DNA of 64,000 nt. Source: Deltaproteobacteria bacterium. Its GTDB lineage: Bacteria; Desulfobacterota; Binatia; JACPRU01. A program made the position numbers and the translations under genes. The stretch spans positions 1-64,000 of the forward strand of contig JACPRU010000018.1 in NCBI GenBank assembly GCA_016189835.1. Direction: 5' to 3'. The notes beneath the pieces are model-generated. The model saw nothing but the letters and a program-made list of their open reading frames with translations. It did no database searches and was not told the DNA's origin. Below are positions 7,827-16,486 of the stretch, piece by piece (the stretch's first letter is position 1; each line of letters starts with the position of its first letter).

Positions 7827-8720
7827 TCACCGGTGGCTCGTCGACCTGGTTCGGCCGAAGCCGGTGCCGCGCGATGCGCCCCTCGACAGGACCGCGCCGA
7901 ACACCCGCACCATCCCCTCGTGGATCCGCCCGTTGCTGGCCAGCGTCTCGGCGGCGAAGGGATCGAAGCTCCCGCCGCGAAAATCGCTGGCCCGGCCGCC
8001 GGCTTCCTCGACCACCAGGGCTCCGGCCGCCGTGTCCCACGGCTTCAACTTCCACTCCCAGAAGCCGTCGACGCGTCCCGCGGCGACCCAGCACAGGTCG
8101 AGCGCCGCCGAGCCGGCACGCCGGATGCCCTGCGCGCGCAGCAGGAAGGCCTTGAAGAACGAGAGGTAGAAGTCCGCATGCTCGCGACGGTCGTAAGGGA
8201 AGCCGCTGGCGAGCAGCGAGGCCTCAAGACGGCGGGTGCGGCTGACCCGCAGTCTGCGGCCATTGAGGAAAGCGCCGCGCCCGTGCCACGCGGTAAAGGT
8301 CTCCTCGCGCAGCGGGTCGTAGACCAGGCCGAGCACGGTCTCGGCCCCCCGGCGAAGCGCGATCGAGACCGACACCTGAGGGTAGCCGTGCGCGAAATTC
8401 GTGGTGCCGTCGAGGGGATCGACGATCCAGAGGAACTCGTGATCGCCCCGGGCCCCGGATTCCTCGGCGAGCACGGCGTGCGCGGGGAACGCTCGGCCGA
8501 TCTCCACCAGGATGGCCGTCTCGCAGGCACGGTCGACGTCGGTGACGAGATCGACGGCGCTCGACTTGGTGGCGATCGCGCCCTGGCGGCGCCAACGCCG
8601 CTTCAGGATCGCGCCGGCGCGCTCGGCCGCGCGCCGGGCCGCGGCTTCGAGCCGCTCGGGCCCGGGGTCGGATGCGGCCTTCCGCTGCACGGTCTCTCCA
8701 TACTGCGGCCTCCGACGCAT
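7827..8720 (-). CDS. Inositol monophosphatase family protein (SuhB-like)
   Basis: 297 residues from the ATG at 8720. It carries the Mg2+-dependent sugar-phosphatase motifs: EESG, then WIVDPLDGTTNFAHGYP, and a C-terminal WDTAAGALVVEEAGG. Such enzymes hydrolyse myo-inositol-1-phosphate or related sugar phosphates; some (SuhB) also take part in rRNA antitermination. The start is chosen because the upstream sequence is low complexity, and a GGGAGG lies about 9 bases before this ATG. The C-terminus ends 26 bases from tRNA-Arg. Confidence 0.9.
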   Translation of the reverse strand: MRRRPQYGETVQRKAASDPGPERLEAAARRAAERAGAILKRRWRRQGAIATKSSAVDLVTDVDRACETAILVEIGRAFPAHAVLAEESGARGDHEFLWIVDPLDGTTNFAHGYPQVSVSIALRRGAETVLGLVYDPLREETFTAWHGRGAFLNGRRLRVSRTRRLEASLLASGFPYDRREHADFYLSFFKAFLLRAQGIRRAGSAALDLCWVAAGRVDGFWEWKLKPWDTAAGALVVEEAGGRASDFRGGSFDPFAAETLASNGRIHEGMVRVFGAVLSRGASRGTGFGRTRSTSHR

Positions 8721-8988
8721 GGGAACGGGCCTCCCGCGACAGGGCCTCCCGCGACGCCTGTCGCGGCCGGCGCCCCGCCGAGGCCTTGCGGTCGCGGCCC
8801 CGCCGCGGCTCGCCTGGGCCCGGCTCACGTCGCCACGACGCTCGTGACCAGCTCTCGTTGACAGCATGAAAGGCCGCGGATAGCATGCGGCGTTTCTCGT
8901 TTTTGGGGGCGGTGCTTCGAATCGGGACGGAGTGAAGATCGAGGGGAGTTGGCGTCGCGGCTCCAGGGCTGGCGCGACCGGATCGTGG

Positions 8989-9059
8989 TGGGCGGTCGCC
9001 AAGTGGTAAGGCACCGGTCTTTGGAACCGGTATCGAAGGTTCGAATCCTTCCCGCCCAG
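8989..9059 (+). tRNA. tRNA-Gln (anticodon TTG)
   Basis: The acceptor stem TGGGCGG/CCGCCCA, anticodon stem CCGGT/ACCGG with loop CTTTGGA (anticodon TTG), and T arm AAGG-TTCGAAT-CCTT fold into a standard tRNA-Gln. The discriminator is G and CCA is not encoded. It lies 26 bases before prs, an arrangement common in deltaproteobacteria. Confidence 0.96.
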
Positions 9060-9085
9060 TCTCCAGGACCTCCGAGAAGCGCAAG

Positions 9086-10045
9086 ATGAACGAGCGGGCG
9101 AAGGACGAGCTGATCCTCTTCACCGGGAATTCCAACCGGGCGCTGGCCACGGCCGTGGCCAAGGACCTCGGCGTCGCGCTCGGCGCCGCCGAGGTGCGCA
9201 CCTTCAGCGACGGTGAGATCCTCGTCGAGATCGACGAGAACGTCCGCGGCGGCGACGTCTTCGTGCTGCAATCCATCTGCACCCCGGGCAACGACCACCT
9301 GATGGAGCTGCTGCTGATGCTCGACGCCCTGAAGCGGGCGTCGGCCAAGCGCATCACCGCCGTCATGCCCTACTACGGCTACGCGCGTCAGGATCGCAAG
9401 GTGGCGCCGCGGGTGCCGATCAGCGCCAAGCTGATCGCCGACCTGGTGACGACCGCGGGCGCCTCGCGGGTGCTCACCATGGACCTGCACGCCGGACAGA
9501 TCCAGGGCTTCTTCAACATTCCCGTCGACAACCTCTACGCCACCCCGGTCTTGCTGCCGTACGTGCGGGAGCGCGTCGCCGGCGACAAGGTGGCGGTGAT
9601 CAGCCCGGACGCCGGCGGCGTCGAGCGTGCCCGCGCGTTCGCCAAGCGGCTCAACGCCTCGCTCGCCATCATCGACAAGCGGCGGCCGAGCCCGAACGAG
9701 GTCGCCGAGATGCACATCATCGGCGAGGTCGACGGGCGCTGCGCGATCCTCGTCGACGACATCGTCGACACCGCCGGAACGATCGTCATGGCGGCCGGCG
9801 CGCTGCGCCGGGCGGGTGCGCGCAAGGTGATCGCCTGCTGCACGCACGGCGTGCTGTCCGGTCCGTCGATCGACCGCCTGAAGGCATCCGACATCGAGGA
9901 GCTGGTGGTGACCGATACGATCCCGCTCGGCGCGGAAGCCGGACGCAGCGGGCGAGTACAGGTGCGCTCGGTGGCACACCTGCTCGCCGAGGCGATCCGT
10001 CGCACGCACGACGAGGAGTCGATCAGCTCCCTGTTCCTGTCCTGA
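9086..10045 (+). CDS. prs: Ribose-phosphate pyrophosphokinase (PRPP synthetase)
   Basis: This 319-residue Prs makes PRPP from ribose-5-phosphate and ATP, feeding purine, pyrimidine, histidine and tryptophan synthesis. Typical blocks include [16 protein letters not shown], the ATP-side [21 protein letters not shown], the metal-site [11 protein letters not shown], and the PRPP loop [12 protein letters not shown]. The length fits the class I family. The next gene, rplY, is separated by two repeat copies. Confidence 0.98.
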   Translation: MNERAKDELILFTGNSNRALATAVAKDLGVALGAAEVRTFSDGEILVEIDENVRGGDVFVLQSICTPGNDHLMELLLMLDALKRASAKRITAVMPYYGYARQDRKVAPRVPISAKLIADLVTTAGASRVLTMDLHAGQIQGFFNIPVDNLYATPVLLPYVRERVAGDKVAVISPDAGGVERARAFAKRLNASLAIIDKRRPSPNEVAEMHIIGEVDGRCAILVDDIVDTAGTIVMAAGALRRAGARKVIACCTHGVLSGPSIDRLKASDIEELVVTDTIPLGAEAGRSGRVQVRSVAHLLAEAIRRTHDEESISSLFLS

Positions 10046-10052
10046 CGTGCTC

Positions 10053-10143
10053 GAGGCAGGATTTCTCGCTTCCCCACGAAGACATGAGATGAGAATGTTT
10101 CGCTACCCGACCGACGTTTCGGCTGCGGTCTTGCCGCGCTGAG
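10053..10143 (+). repeat. Structured dispersed repeat, copy A (diverged)
   Basis: This stretch aligns with 10147-10237 but is clearly diverged. Shared blocks are the CACGAAGAyATGAGA core and the terminal TGCCGCGCTGAG. Both hairpins survive sequence change: CTTC/GAAG near the left and GCGG/CCGC near the right. The left boundary is approximate. It is in tandem with copy B. Confidence 0.7.
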
Positions 10144-10146
10144 CTC

Positions 10147-10237
10147 CTAGGACGCGACTTCGCTGTTTTGCACGAAGATATGAGAAACGAGGCCTCAGTA
10201 CGCGACCACCGTTTGGTTGCGGCTGTGCCGCGCTGAG
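10147..10237 (+). repeat. Structured dispersed repeat, copy B
   Basis: A 91-base element nearly identical to the reverse complement of 7322-7407. Hairpin 1 is CTTCG/CGAAG (10158-10162 and 10173-10177). Hairpin 2 is GCGGC/GCCGC (10219-10223 and 10227-10231) with a 3-base loop. Its end overlaps the rplY Shine-Dalgarno (GAGGAG, 10235-10240), so the element is part of the rplY leader. Confidence 0.9.
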
Positions 10238-10245
10238 GAGAAACC

Positions 10246-10941
10246 ATGGAGATCGTGTCCATCACCGTCGAGAAGCGTTCCGTCTGCGGCAAGGGGCCGG
10301 CACGGCGGGCTCGGGCCGCCGGCAAGATCCCCGGCGTGTTCTACGGACCGAATCAAAGGGACGCCATCACGCTCGAGGTCGACGAGAAGGAGTTCGCGAA
10401 GAAGATCGCGGTGCTCGAGGGCTCGGCGCTGGTCCAGTTCGATTCGCCCACGCCGGAGCTGAAGAGCCGCATGGTGCTGCTGCGGGAAGTGCAGAGCCAT
10501 CCGGTGAGTGGAGCGGTGCTGCACGCCGACTTCTACGAGGTCGATCTCCAGAAGAAGCTCGAGGTCACGGTCGCGTTGCACTTCACGGGCAAGGCGGCGG
10601 GCGTCGAGGCGGGCGGCATCCTGCAGCCGATCGTCCGCGAGGTGACGGTCGAGTGCCTGCCCACCGAGATCCCCGCCTTCATCGAGGTCGACGTCACGGC
10701 GCTCGGCATTCACGACTCGATCCACGTCGCCGATCTGAAGCTCCCGGCGGGCATCGAGCCGGTCTACGACACGAACTTCACGGTCGTGACCGTCTCGCCG
10801 CCGACCGTCGAGGAGGTGAAGGTCGAGGCGCCGCCGGAGGGCGCCGTGGAAGGGGCCGCTGCGCCCGCGGCGGAGGTGGCCGCGCCAGCGGGCGAAGCCA
10901 AGCCCGGCGAAGGCGCGAAGAAGCCGGAGAAGGGCGAGTGA
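10246..10941 (+). CDS. rplY: Ribosomal protein L25/TL5 (CTC family)
   Basis: 231 residues. The N-terminal L25 domain (about 1-93) binds 5S rRNA, and the C-terminal TL5 beta domain (about 95-185) is followed by an alanine/proline/glutamate-rich tail (190-231). The long CTC form is linked to general stress in some bacteria. A GAGGAG Shine-Dalgarno lies 5 bases before the ATG and overlaps repeat copy B. pth follows closely. Confidence 0.96.
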   Translation: MEIVSITVEKRSVCGKGPARRARAAGKIPGVFYGPNQRDAITLEVDEKEFAKKIAVLEGSALVQFDSPTPELKSRMVLLREVQSHPVSGAVLHADFYEVDLQKKLEVTVALHFTGKAAGVEAGGILQPIVREVTVECLPTEIPAFIEVDVTALGIHDSIHVADLKLPAGIEPVYDTNFTVVTVSPPTVEEVKVEAPPEGAVEGAAAPAAEVAAPAGEAKPGEGAKKPEKGE

Positions 10942-10967
10942 CCGGTGCCCCGGCGGGACCGGCGGAG

Positions 10968-11540
10968 ATGAAGGTCGTCGTCGGGCTCGGCAACCCCGGG
11001 TCGTCCTATGCGCGCACGCGCCACAACGTGGGGTTCTGGGTGGTCGACCGGCTCGCCGAACGACACCGCCTGCGGTTTTCCAGGCGCGAGTACAAGTCGC
11101 AGGTCGCTCGGGGACGAATCGGAGCCGAGGACGTGGTGCTGCTCAAGCCACAGACCTTCATGAACGCCTGCGGCGAAGCGGTCGGGCGCGCGCGCCGCGA
11201 CCTCGGGCTCGATCCGCACGAGTTCCTGGTCGTGTACGACGATCTCGACCTCGGCGTGGGACGCGTGCGGGTCAAGGCCGAATCGGGCGCCGGCGGCCAC
11301 CACGGCGTCGAATCGGTGATCGAAGCGCTCGGCAGCAAAGCCTTTCCACGCGTGCGCATCGGCGTCGGCCGCCCGCCCGCCAGCGGCGCGATCGACTACC
11401 TGCTCGAGCCGCCGGCCGCGGAGGAGCTCCGCATTCTCGGCGCTTCGGTCGACCAAGCGGCCGATGCGGTCGAGATCGTGCTGGGCGAGGGCGTGGTTTC
11501 GGCGATGAATCGCTTCAATGGAGCACCGGGTATCTCCTGA
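10968..11540 (+). CDS. pth: Peptidyl-tRNA hydrolase
   Basis: This 190-residue Pth releases peptides from stalled peptidyl-tRNA. It shows the family blocks VVVGLGNPGSSYARTRHNVGF (catalytic His), TFMN and YDDLDL. In E. coli N114 lies in GGHNG; here the motif reads GGHHG, so this Asn is replaced by His. The ATG at 10968 gives normal family length. A GTG at 10938, overlapping the rplY stop as GTGA, is an alternative start adding 10 residues. In related genomes ychF often follows; here rpsF does. Confidence 0.94.
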   Translation: MKVVVGLGNPGSSYARTRHNVGFWVVDRLAERHRLRFSRREYKSQVARGRIGAEDVVLLKPQTFMNACGEAVGRARRDLGLDPHEFLVVYDDLDLGVGRVRVKAESGAGGHHGVESVIEALGSKAFPRVRIGVGRPPASGAIDYLLEPPAAEELRILGASVDQAADAVEIVLGEGVVSAMNRFNGAPGIS

Positions 11541-11618
11541 TCCGAGGCTCCGCCAACGACTCCTTGCTCGCGCCGCGCTCGGTCCGGTGCGGGCCACCAG
11601 ACCACAGGGAGGATGCGA

Positions 11619-11990
11619 ATGTACGACTACGAGACGCTGATGGTGCTCCACCCCGACCTCGGGGAAGCCGGCGCCAAGGAGCTGGTCCAGAGGATGCGAA
11701 CCGTCCTCGAGGCCGGGCGCGCCGAGATCAAGAAGGTGGACGAGTGGGGAATGCGCGAGCTCGCCTACGTGATCCACAAGCAACGGCGGGGCTTCTACGC
11801 GCTGATCGAGTACCGCTGCGAGCCGCAGGCGGTTCGGGAGCTCGAGCGACAGCTCAAGCTGAACGACCAGGTGCTGCGCTTCGTCTCGGTGCGACAGATC
11901 CACAAGAAGGCACCACCCCCTCGCCGGCCGCGTCCGGACCGCGATGAGGCGGGCGGCCCCGGCTCAGAAACCGCCGAGGATCTCGGCTGA
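11619..11990 (+). CDS. rpsF: Ribosomal protein S6
   Basis: This 123-residue S6 is a component of the 30S platform that pairs with S18. The core (MYDYETLMVLHPDL to LRFVSV) is typical, followed by a charged, proline-rich tail. Two ATGs are close together (11613 and 11619); GGGAGG has ideal 6-base spacing to 11619, so that one is chosen. It is followed by priB, rpsR, DUF2232 and rplI. Confidence 0.96.
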   Translation: MYDYETLMVLHPDLGEAGAKELVQRMRTVLEAGRAEIKKVDEWGMRELAYVIHKQRRGFYALIEYRCEPQAVRELERQLKLNDQVLRFVSVRQIHKKAPPPRRPRPDRDEAGGPGSETAEDLG

Positions 11991-12025
11991 GCGCCAGGAT
12001 TCGCTGGAAGAACCGGATCGAGCTG

Positions 12026-12298
12026 GTGGGAACGGTGGCGTCGTCGCCGCTGCGGCGCCGCACTCCGGCGGGAACCCCGGTGGTGCTGTTCCGGCTGCGC
12101 GTCGAGCCGAGCCCGGACGATCCCGCGGTCGGCGGGTGCGTCGTCGCCGTGGCGGCGCTCGGCGAGCGCGTCGCCGACCTCGCCGAGGGGGACACGGTCG
12201 AGGTCGAGGGGGCGCTGACCGAGCGGCGGTGGAAGGGAGCCGGGGGGGTCCGGCAGAGCCATTTCGAGGTACTGGCCCGCTCGGTCTCGGTGCTGTAA
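12026..12298 (+). CDS. priB: PriB-like single-stranded DNA-binding protein
   Basis: Between rpsF and rpsR, the place of priB in E. coli, this frame reads [23 protein letters not shown]. That aligns with the E. coli PriB N-terminus ([23 protein letters not shown]), an OB fold used in replication restart. The first normal start is the GTG at 12026, but it would cut off the conserved KNRIEL segment. In frame upstream are only CTG 11987 (overlapping the rpsF stop as CTGA), ATT 11999 and CTG 12023. True translation may therefore begin at a rare start at 11987 or 11999, giving about 100 residues. Confidence 0.8.
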   Translation: MGTVASSPLRRRTPAGTPVVLFRLRVEPSPDDPAVGGCVVAVAALGERVADLAEGDTVEVEGALTERRWKGAGGVRQSHFEVLARSVSVL

Positions 12299-12332
12299 GA
12301 ACGAAGGCTCCGGGAGAATCGAGGAGGAATCC

Positions 12333-12629
12333 ATGGAAGCAGGGAGAGGCCACGGCGGAGGCGGTGCCAAGCGCCGCGGCAGGCCGGGCGACGACAAGAT
12401 GCCGTTTCGCCGCCGTATGCAGCGGCGGAAGATTTGCCGCTTCTGCGCGGAGCGCATCCCGATCGACTACAAGGACGTGCGGCTGCTCGGCAACTTCATC
12501 ACCGAACGGGGCAAGCTGATCCCGAGCCGCATCACCGGCAACTGCGCCCGACATCAGCGCGAGCTCACCACCGCGGCCAAGCGGGCGCGCAACGTGGCCT
12601 TGCTGCCGTTCAGCTCGAGCACGGTGTGA
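12333..12629 (+). CDS. rpsR: Ribosomal protein S18
   Basis: This 98-residue S18 has a long basic N-terminal extension (about residues 1-30). The core contains [43 protein letters not shown], shown here in two overlapping parts: KICRFC and the NCARHQ block. The CxxC plus C-x2-H pattern is the zinc-binding type of S18. A strong GAGGAGG Shine-Dalgarno precedes the ATG. Confidence 0.96.
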   Translation: MEAGRGHGGGGAKRRGRPGDDKMPFRRRMQRRKICRFCAERIPIDYKDVRLLGNFITERGKLIPSRITGNCARHQRELTTAAKRARNVALLPFSSSTV

Positions 12630-12639
12630 AGCGTCGACG

Positions 12640-13596
12640 ATGATCGATCGGCATCCCGACCGGCGCGCCGTGGTCCTGCTCGGCTCCTTGCGGGCGGCCA
12701 TGGCGACGTCGGTGCTGTTCCTGATCGGGTTCGTGCTGCCGTTCGGCGGGCCGCTGCTCATGCTGCTGACGCCGCAGCCGGCCCTGCGTCTGTACCAGCG
12801 CGCGGGCTGGGGCCCGTTGCTCGCCGCCGTCGCGCTCGCGGCAACGGCGATCGGCCTCGCCGGCGGTCTTTCCGCGGTCGCCGTGTACGCGCTGACCTTC
12901 GCGCTGCTGACGGTCCTGCTGCCCGTGCTGCTCGGTCGCGCGTGGAGCCTCGAGGCGACCGTCGCCGTGGCGACGGCCGCGGTGGGCGCCGCGCTCGCCG
13001 CCGGTGCGCTGATCGCCGCGTCGCCCGCGGAAGTGCTCGCGGCGGTCCGCGGCTCGCTCGAGGACGTTCGCCGTCAGGCGATGGCCGTGTACGGCCGGGC
13101 CGGCCTGGCGGCGGAAGTGCTCCGCGACCTCGAGGAAGGCAGCCGCGGCGTGATCGACCTGCTGCTGCGGTTGTCGCCGTCGCTCTTCCTGCTGTCGATC
13201 TCGGTGACGGTGCTCCTCAACCTCGATCTGCTGCGACGCGAGCAGCGTACCCGCGGGCTGGTGCCGGTGTTCGGGGATCTGACGCGCTGGAAGTGCCCGC
13301 CCGAGCTCGTCTGGCCGCTGATCGCCAGCGGCTACGCGACGCTGCTGCTCGACGGGCTGCCGCGCCTCGCCGCGTTGAACGCGTTCACCGTGCTGCTCGC
13401 CGTCTACTTCTGCCAAGGCCTGGTGATCGCGCAATTCTACATGCGCCGCTGGCGTTCGCCGCTGTGGGTGAACGGCCTGGTCTACCTGTTCATCCTCGTC
13501 GAGTGGCTGCTCGCCACCGGCGTCATGCTGCTCGGAGTCTTCGACCTGTGGGCGGACTTCCGCCGCCTGAACCCGCGTCCGGCGGGCGATGATTGA
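12640..13596 (+). CDS. DUF2232 (YybS-like) membrane protein
   Basis: 318 residues with about eight membrane segments: for example 20-45, 57-80, 82-100, 103-128 and 175-195, then three more near the C-terminus. Its place between rpsR and rplI matches the conserved YybS/DUF2232 position in deltaproteobacteria and Firmicutes. The family may be a transporter-like integral membrane protein; the function is not known. rplI follows after 18 bases. Confidence 0.85.
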   Translation: MIDRHPDRRAVVLLGSLRAAMATSVLFLIGFVLPFGGPLLMLLTPQPALRLYQRAGWGPLLAAVALAATAIGLAGGLSAVAVYALTFALLTVLLPVLLGRAWSLEATVAVATAAVGAALAAGALIAASPAEVLAAVRGSLEDVRRQAMAVYGRAGLAAEVLRDLEEGSRGVIDLLLRLSPSLFLLSISVTVLLNLDLLRREQRTRGLVPVFGDLTRWKCPPELVWPLIASGYATLLLDGLPRLAALNAFTVLLAVYFCQGLVIAQFYMRRWRSPLWVNGLVYLFILVEWLLATGVMLLGVFDLWADFRRLNPRPAGDD

Positions 13597-13614
13597 CGCG
13601 AGGGAGAATCGACC

Positions 13615-14085
13615 ATGGAAGTGATCCTGCAACAGGACGTGGAAAACCTCGGAACGATCGGCGACGTCGTACGGGTGAAGCGCGGATACGCGCGCAACTA
13701 TCTGTTCCCGCGCGGGCTGGCGCTCGAGGCCGACGCCAAGAACCTGGCCACGCTCGAGCACCGCAAGCGCGCCCTGGCGGCGAAGAAGACGAAGCTGCAA
13801 CAGGCGAACGAGGCCGCCGCCGCCCGGCTCTCCGCGGCGCAGATCGTCATCGAAGCGCGCGCCGGAGAGGAGGACAAGCTGTTCGGCTCGGTGACCAGCA
13901 TCGAAATCCAGCGCGTGCTCGCGGCGCAAGGCTTCGAGATCGACCGCAAGAAGATCGTGCTCGAGGCGCCGATCAAGAGCGTCGGGCAGCACACCGCCCA
14001 CGTCGATCTGGGGGCGGGGGTGCGCGCGGCGCTGCAGATCTCGGTCGTGCGCATCGCCGAGGGCGGGTCGGCCGCGGAATCCTGA
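13615..14085 (+). CDS. rplI: Ribosomal protein L9
   Basis: This 156-residue L9 binds 23S rRNA and helps keep the reading frame. The N-terminal domain MEVILQQDVENLGTIGDVVRV with KRGYARNYLFPRGLA is a clear family signature. A long connecting helix (about 40-80) and a C-terminal domain follow. GGGAG lies upstream of the ATG. It ends 4 bases before the convergent murJ. Confidence 0.97.
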   Translation: MEVILQQDVENLGTIGDVVRVKRGYARNYLFPRGLALEADAKNLATLEHRKRALAAKKTKLQQANEAAAARLSAAQIVIEARAGEEDKLFGSVTSIEIQRVLAAQGFEIDRKKIVLEAPIKSVGQHTAHVDLGAGVRAALQISVVRIAEGGSAAES

Positions 14086-14089
14086 GGCG

Positions 14090-15802
14090 TCAGCGCGGGG
14101 CGAACCGCCGCCGCACGAGCTCCCCCGCTCGCTCGAGGTCGCGCAGGCCGAGCCGCCGACCGGCCAGGTAGAACGTCGTCAGGCCGAGCGCGATCGTCGT
14201 CGTCACGCGGACCAGGTCGCGGAGAAATCCCCCGTCCGCTCCGAGCAGCGCCAGCCACAGCCAGCAAGCGGCGCTCATCAACGCGGTGGCGGCCAGAGCT
14301 CGCGCCGCCTCCACTCCCAGCCCGAGCGCGCCTCCGCCGACGCGGCGCGCGAGCAACGCGAAGAGCAGCGCGGAATTGCACAGCGCGACGACCGAGGTGG
14401 ACAGCGCGAGCCCGCCGTGGCCGAGGCCGAGGAGCCTGGTCGCCGCCCAGTTGCAGGCGAGATTGACCGCCACCGAGAGCAGGCTGACGCGCATCGGCGT
14501 CCGCGCGTCGTCGAGCGCGTAGAAGGCGGGTCCGAGGATCTTGATCGCCGCGTAGCCGGTGAGCCCCAGGGAATACGCCGCGAGCGCGACCGCCGCGGCG
14601 TGCGTGTCGGCGGCGACGAAGCGCCCGTGCTGGTAGATGAGCGCGATGATCGGCTCGGCGAGCAGCGCCAGGCCGGCCGCCGCCGGGAGACAGAGCAGCA
14701 GCAGCAGGCGCAGCCCCTCCCCCAGGCTGGCGCGAAACGACTCCAGGTCGCCGCGCGCCGAGGCGCGGGCCATGGCCGGCAGCGCCACGGTGCCGAGCGC
14801 CACCCCGAACATGCCGATCGGTAGGTACATCAGCCGGAACGCCACGTTCAGCCACGACACCGGCCCGTTGCCGAGCTCGGAGGCGAAGTAGGTGTTGACG
14901 ACCACGTTGATCTGCACCGCGGCGATGCCGAGGGTCGCCGGGCCCATCAGCCGCAGCACCTGGAGGACGCCGGGGTCGCGAAAGCCGCCGATCGCGCGGT
15001 AGGAGAAGCCGACGCGCCGCAGCGCCGGCACCTGCACGAGCAGCTGCAAGGCGCCGCCGGCCAGCGTTCCGCAGGCCATTGCGATCAGCGCCGAGACGGT
15101 CTCCGACGGCAGCGGCGGCGCGCCGCCGTGCAGCGGCGACCACACCGCGGCGAGATAGCGGGGAGAAAGGATCTGCACGAAGGCGAGCCCGCCGACGATC
15201 GAGCCGAGGTTGAAGAACGAAGAGGCGGAAGCCGGGATCAGGAAGACCGACCGGGCGTTCAGCACGCCCATGGCGACCGCGGCGAGCGCGACCAGCAGCA
15301 GGAACGGGAACAGGATCCGCGTGAGCGTGATCGTCAGCTCGGCCTTCCCGGGATCGGTGCGAAATCCCGGGGCGATCCAGTCGACGATCCAGGGAGCCGC
15401 GATCATTCCCAGCACGACGATCGCGCCGACCAGCGCCGCGAGATCGTTCAGCACGCGATTGGCGAGCCGCCAGGCGGATTCCGCTCCTTCCCGCTCGAGC
15501 TTCTGCGAGAACGTCGAGACGAAGGCCGCCGACAGCGCTCCCTCCGCGAACAGGTCGCGCAGCAGGTTGGGGATCCGGAAGGCGGCGATGAAGGCGTCGA
15601 GCTCGCGGCCGGCGCCGAACAGGCTGGTGAACACGACCTCGCGAATCAGACCGAGGAGGCGGCTGCCGAGCACCGCGAGGCCGACGCCGCCCGCCGCGCG
15701 CGACAGGCCGCGCGAGCCCACGGGCGCCGGGCTCACGCGTTCCCCGCCGGGGTCTGCCGGGGCGGACCGGCCGGCGCCGTCCGCCGCCTCAATAGGCGCC
15801 AC
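14090..15802 (-). CDS. murJ: Lipid II flippase MurJ
   Basis: This 570-residue MurJ (MviN) moves lipid II across the inner membrane for peptidoglycan synthesis. About 14 membrane segments are visible. The N-terminal hallmark SRLLGLIREVVFTSLFGAG with DAFIAAFRIPNLLRDLFAEGALSAAFVS is present, shown here as two blocks. The GTG start at 15802 overlaps the end of the PPOX gene by 14 bases. A shorter start further in cannot be excluded because the first 35 residues are not conserved. Confidence 0.95.
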   Translation of the reverse strand: MAPIEAADGAGRSAPADPGGERVSPAPVGSRGLSRAAGGVGLAVLGSRLLGLIREVVFTSLFGAGRELDAFIAAFRIPNLLRDLFAEGALSAAFVSTFSQKLEREGAESAWRLANRVLNDLAALVGAIVVLGMIAAPWIVDWIAPGFRTDPGKAELTITLTRILFPFLLLVALAAVAMGVLNARSVFLIPASASSFFNLGSIVGGLAFVQILSPRYLAAVWSPLHGGAPPLPSETVSALIAMACGTLAGGALQLLVQVPALRRVGFSYRAIGGFRDPGVLQVLRLMGPATLGIAAVQINVVVNTYFASELGNGPVSWLNVAFRLMYLPIGMFGVALGTVALPAMARASARGDLESFRASLGEGLRLLLLLCLPAAAGLALLAEPIIALIYQHGRFVAADTHAAAVALAAYSLGLTGYAAIKILGPAFYALDDARTPMRVSLLSVAVNLACNWAATRLLGLGHGGLALSTSVVALCNSALLFALLARRVGGGALGLGVEAARALAATALMSAACWLWLALLGADGGFLRDLVRVTTTIALGLTTFYLAGRRLGLRDLERAGELVRRRFAPR

Positions 15803-16247
15803 CGAGCTTGGAATGATCCCAGCTCGTCACCCGCTCGGGGTGCACGCGGATGGCGACGCGCTTGGCCGCCTGCTGGCGCAGGGCATCGCGCACCGAGGGG
15901 TCCGTGGCGTCGAAGTAGCGCGACTGGATGTCGGCGAGGATCGCCGTGCAGAGATCGAGGTCCTCGACCAGCTCGGCTCGGCCGCGGATCATCAAGCCGC
16001 GCAGCTCGGAGTACTTCGCCCCGGATTCGGCGAGCAGCGAGACCCGCGGATTTCGCCGGATGTTGAGCACCTTCTGCGACTTGCGGAACGTCGCCATGTG
16101 CACGAGTCCGCCGATGGTCGAGAACCACATGGCCACCGCGTGCGGGTATCCCCGCGAATCGATCGAGCTCAGCACCAGTGTCCTGGCGGCGGCGAGGAAG
16201 TCCTGCTGCTCCTGCGCCGTCATGGCGATCTGTTGCCTGCGGTTCAT
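15789..16247 (-). CDS. Pyridoxamine 5'-phosphate oxidase-like (PPOX/F420) protein
   Basis: 152 residues with a split-barrel fold of the PPOX class: LSSIDSRGYPHAVAMWFSTI (strands 2-3), KVLNIRRNPRVSLL and the C-terminal SWDHSKLGGAY. Close families use FMN or F420 to oxidise or reduce small molecules. The reaction cannot be predicted. It overlaps murJ by 14 bases and follows the 53-residue gene by 21 bases, so the three may form an operon. Confidence 0.8.
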   Translation of the reverse strand: MNRRQQIAMTAQEQQDFLAAARTLVLSSIDSRGYPHAVAMWFSTIGGLVHMATFRKSQKVLNIRRNPRVSLLAESGAKYSELRGLMIRGRAELVEDLDLCTAILADIQSRYFDATDPSVRDALRQQAAKRVAIRVHPERVTSWDHSKLGGAY

Positions 16248-16268
16248 CGCGCGCCCGGCTGCGGCCGG

Positions 16269-16430
16269 TTACTTCTTTTGGTGGCCGGCGCTGTAATGCC
16301 CGCTCTGTTGCGTCGCCCAGTCCCGCCACTGCAGGGTGTAGCGGCGGAACTGCCGCAAATGGTCGCCGTAGTTCGCGTAGAAATAAAAGGCCACCGCGCC
16401 GAACACCACTCCCCACAGAAACTGTCGCAT
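16269..16430 (-). CDS. Short single-pass membrane protein (53 residues)
   Basis: The minus-strand frame from ATG 16430 to TAA 16269 reads MRQFLWGVVFGAVAFYFYAN, then a charged tail ending GHQKK. Residues 4-20 form one membrane helix. The tail is basic and tryptophan-containing (LQWRDWATQQ). A GGAG lies 8 bases upstream. Together these support a real small gene placed just before the PPOX gene. Function unknown. Confidence 0.7.
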   Translation of the reverse strand: MRQFLWGVVFGAVAFYFYANYGDHLRQFRRYTLQWRDWATQQSGHYSAGHQKK

Positions 16431-16486
16431 GCGGGTTCTCCTGCCTCGTTAAGGTATCGAAGCCACCCCGGGGCCTCAAGCGCGTG

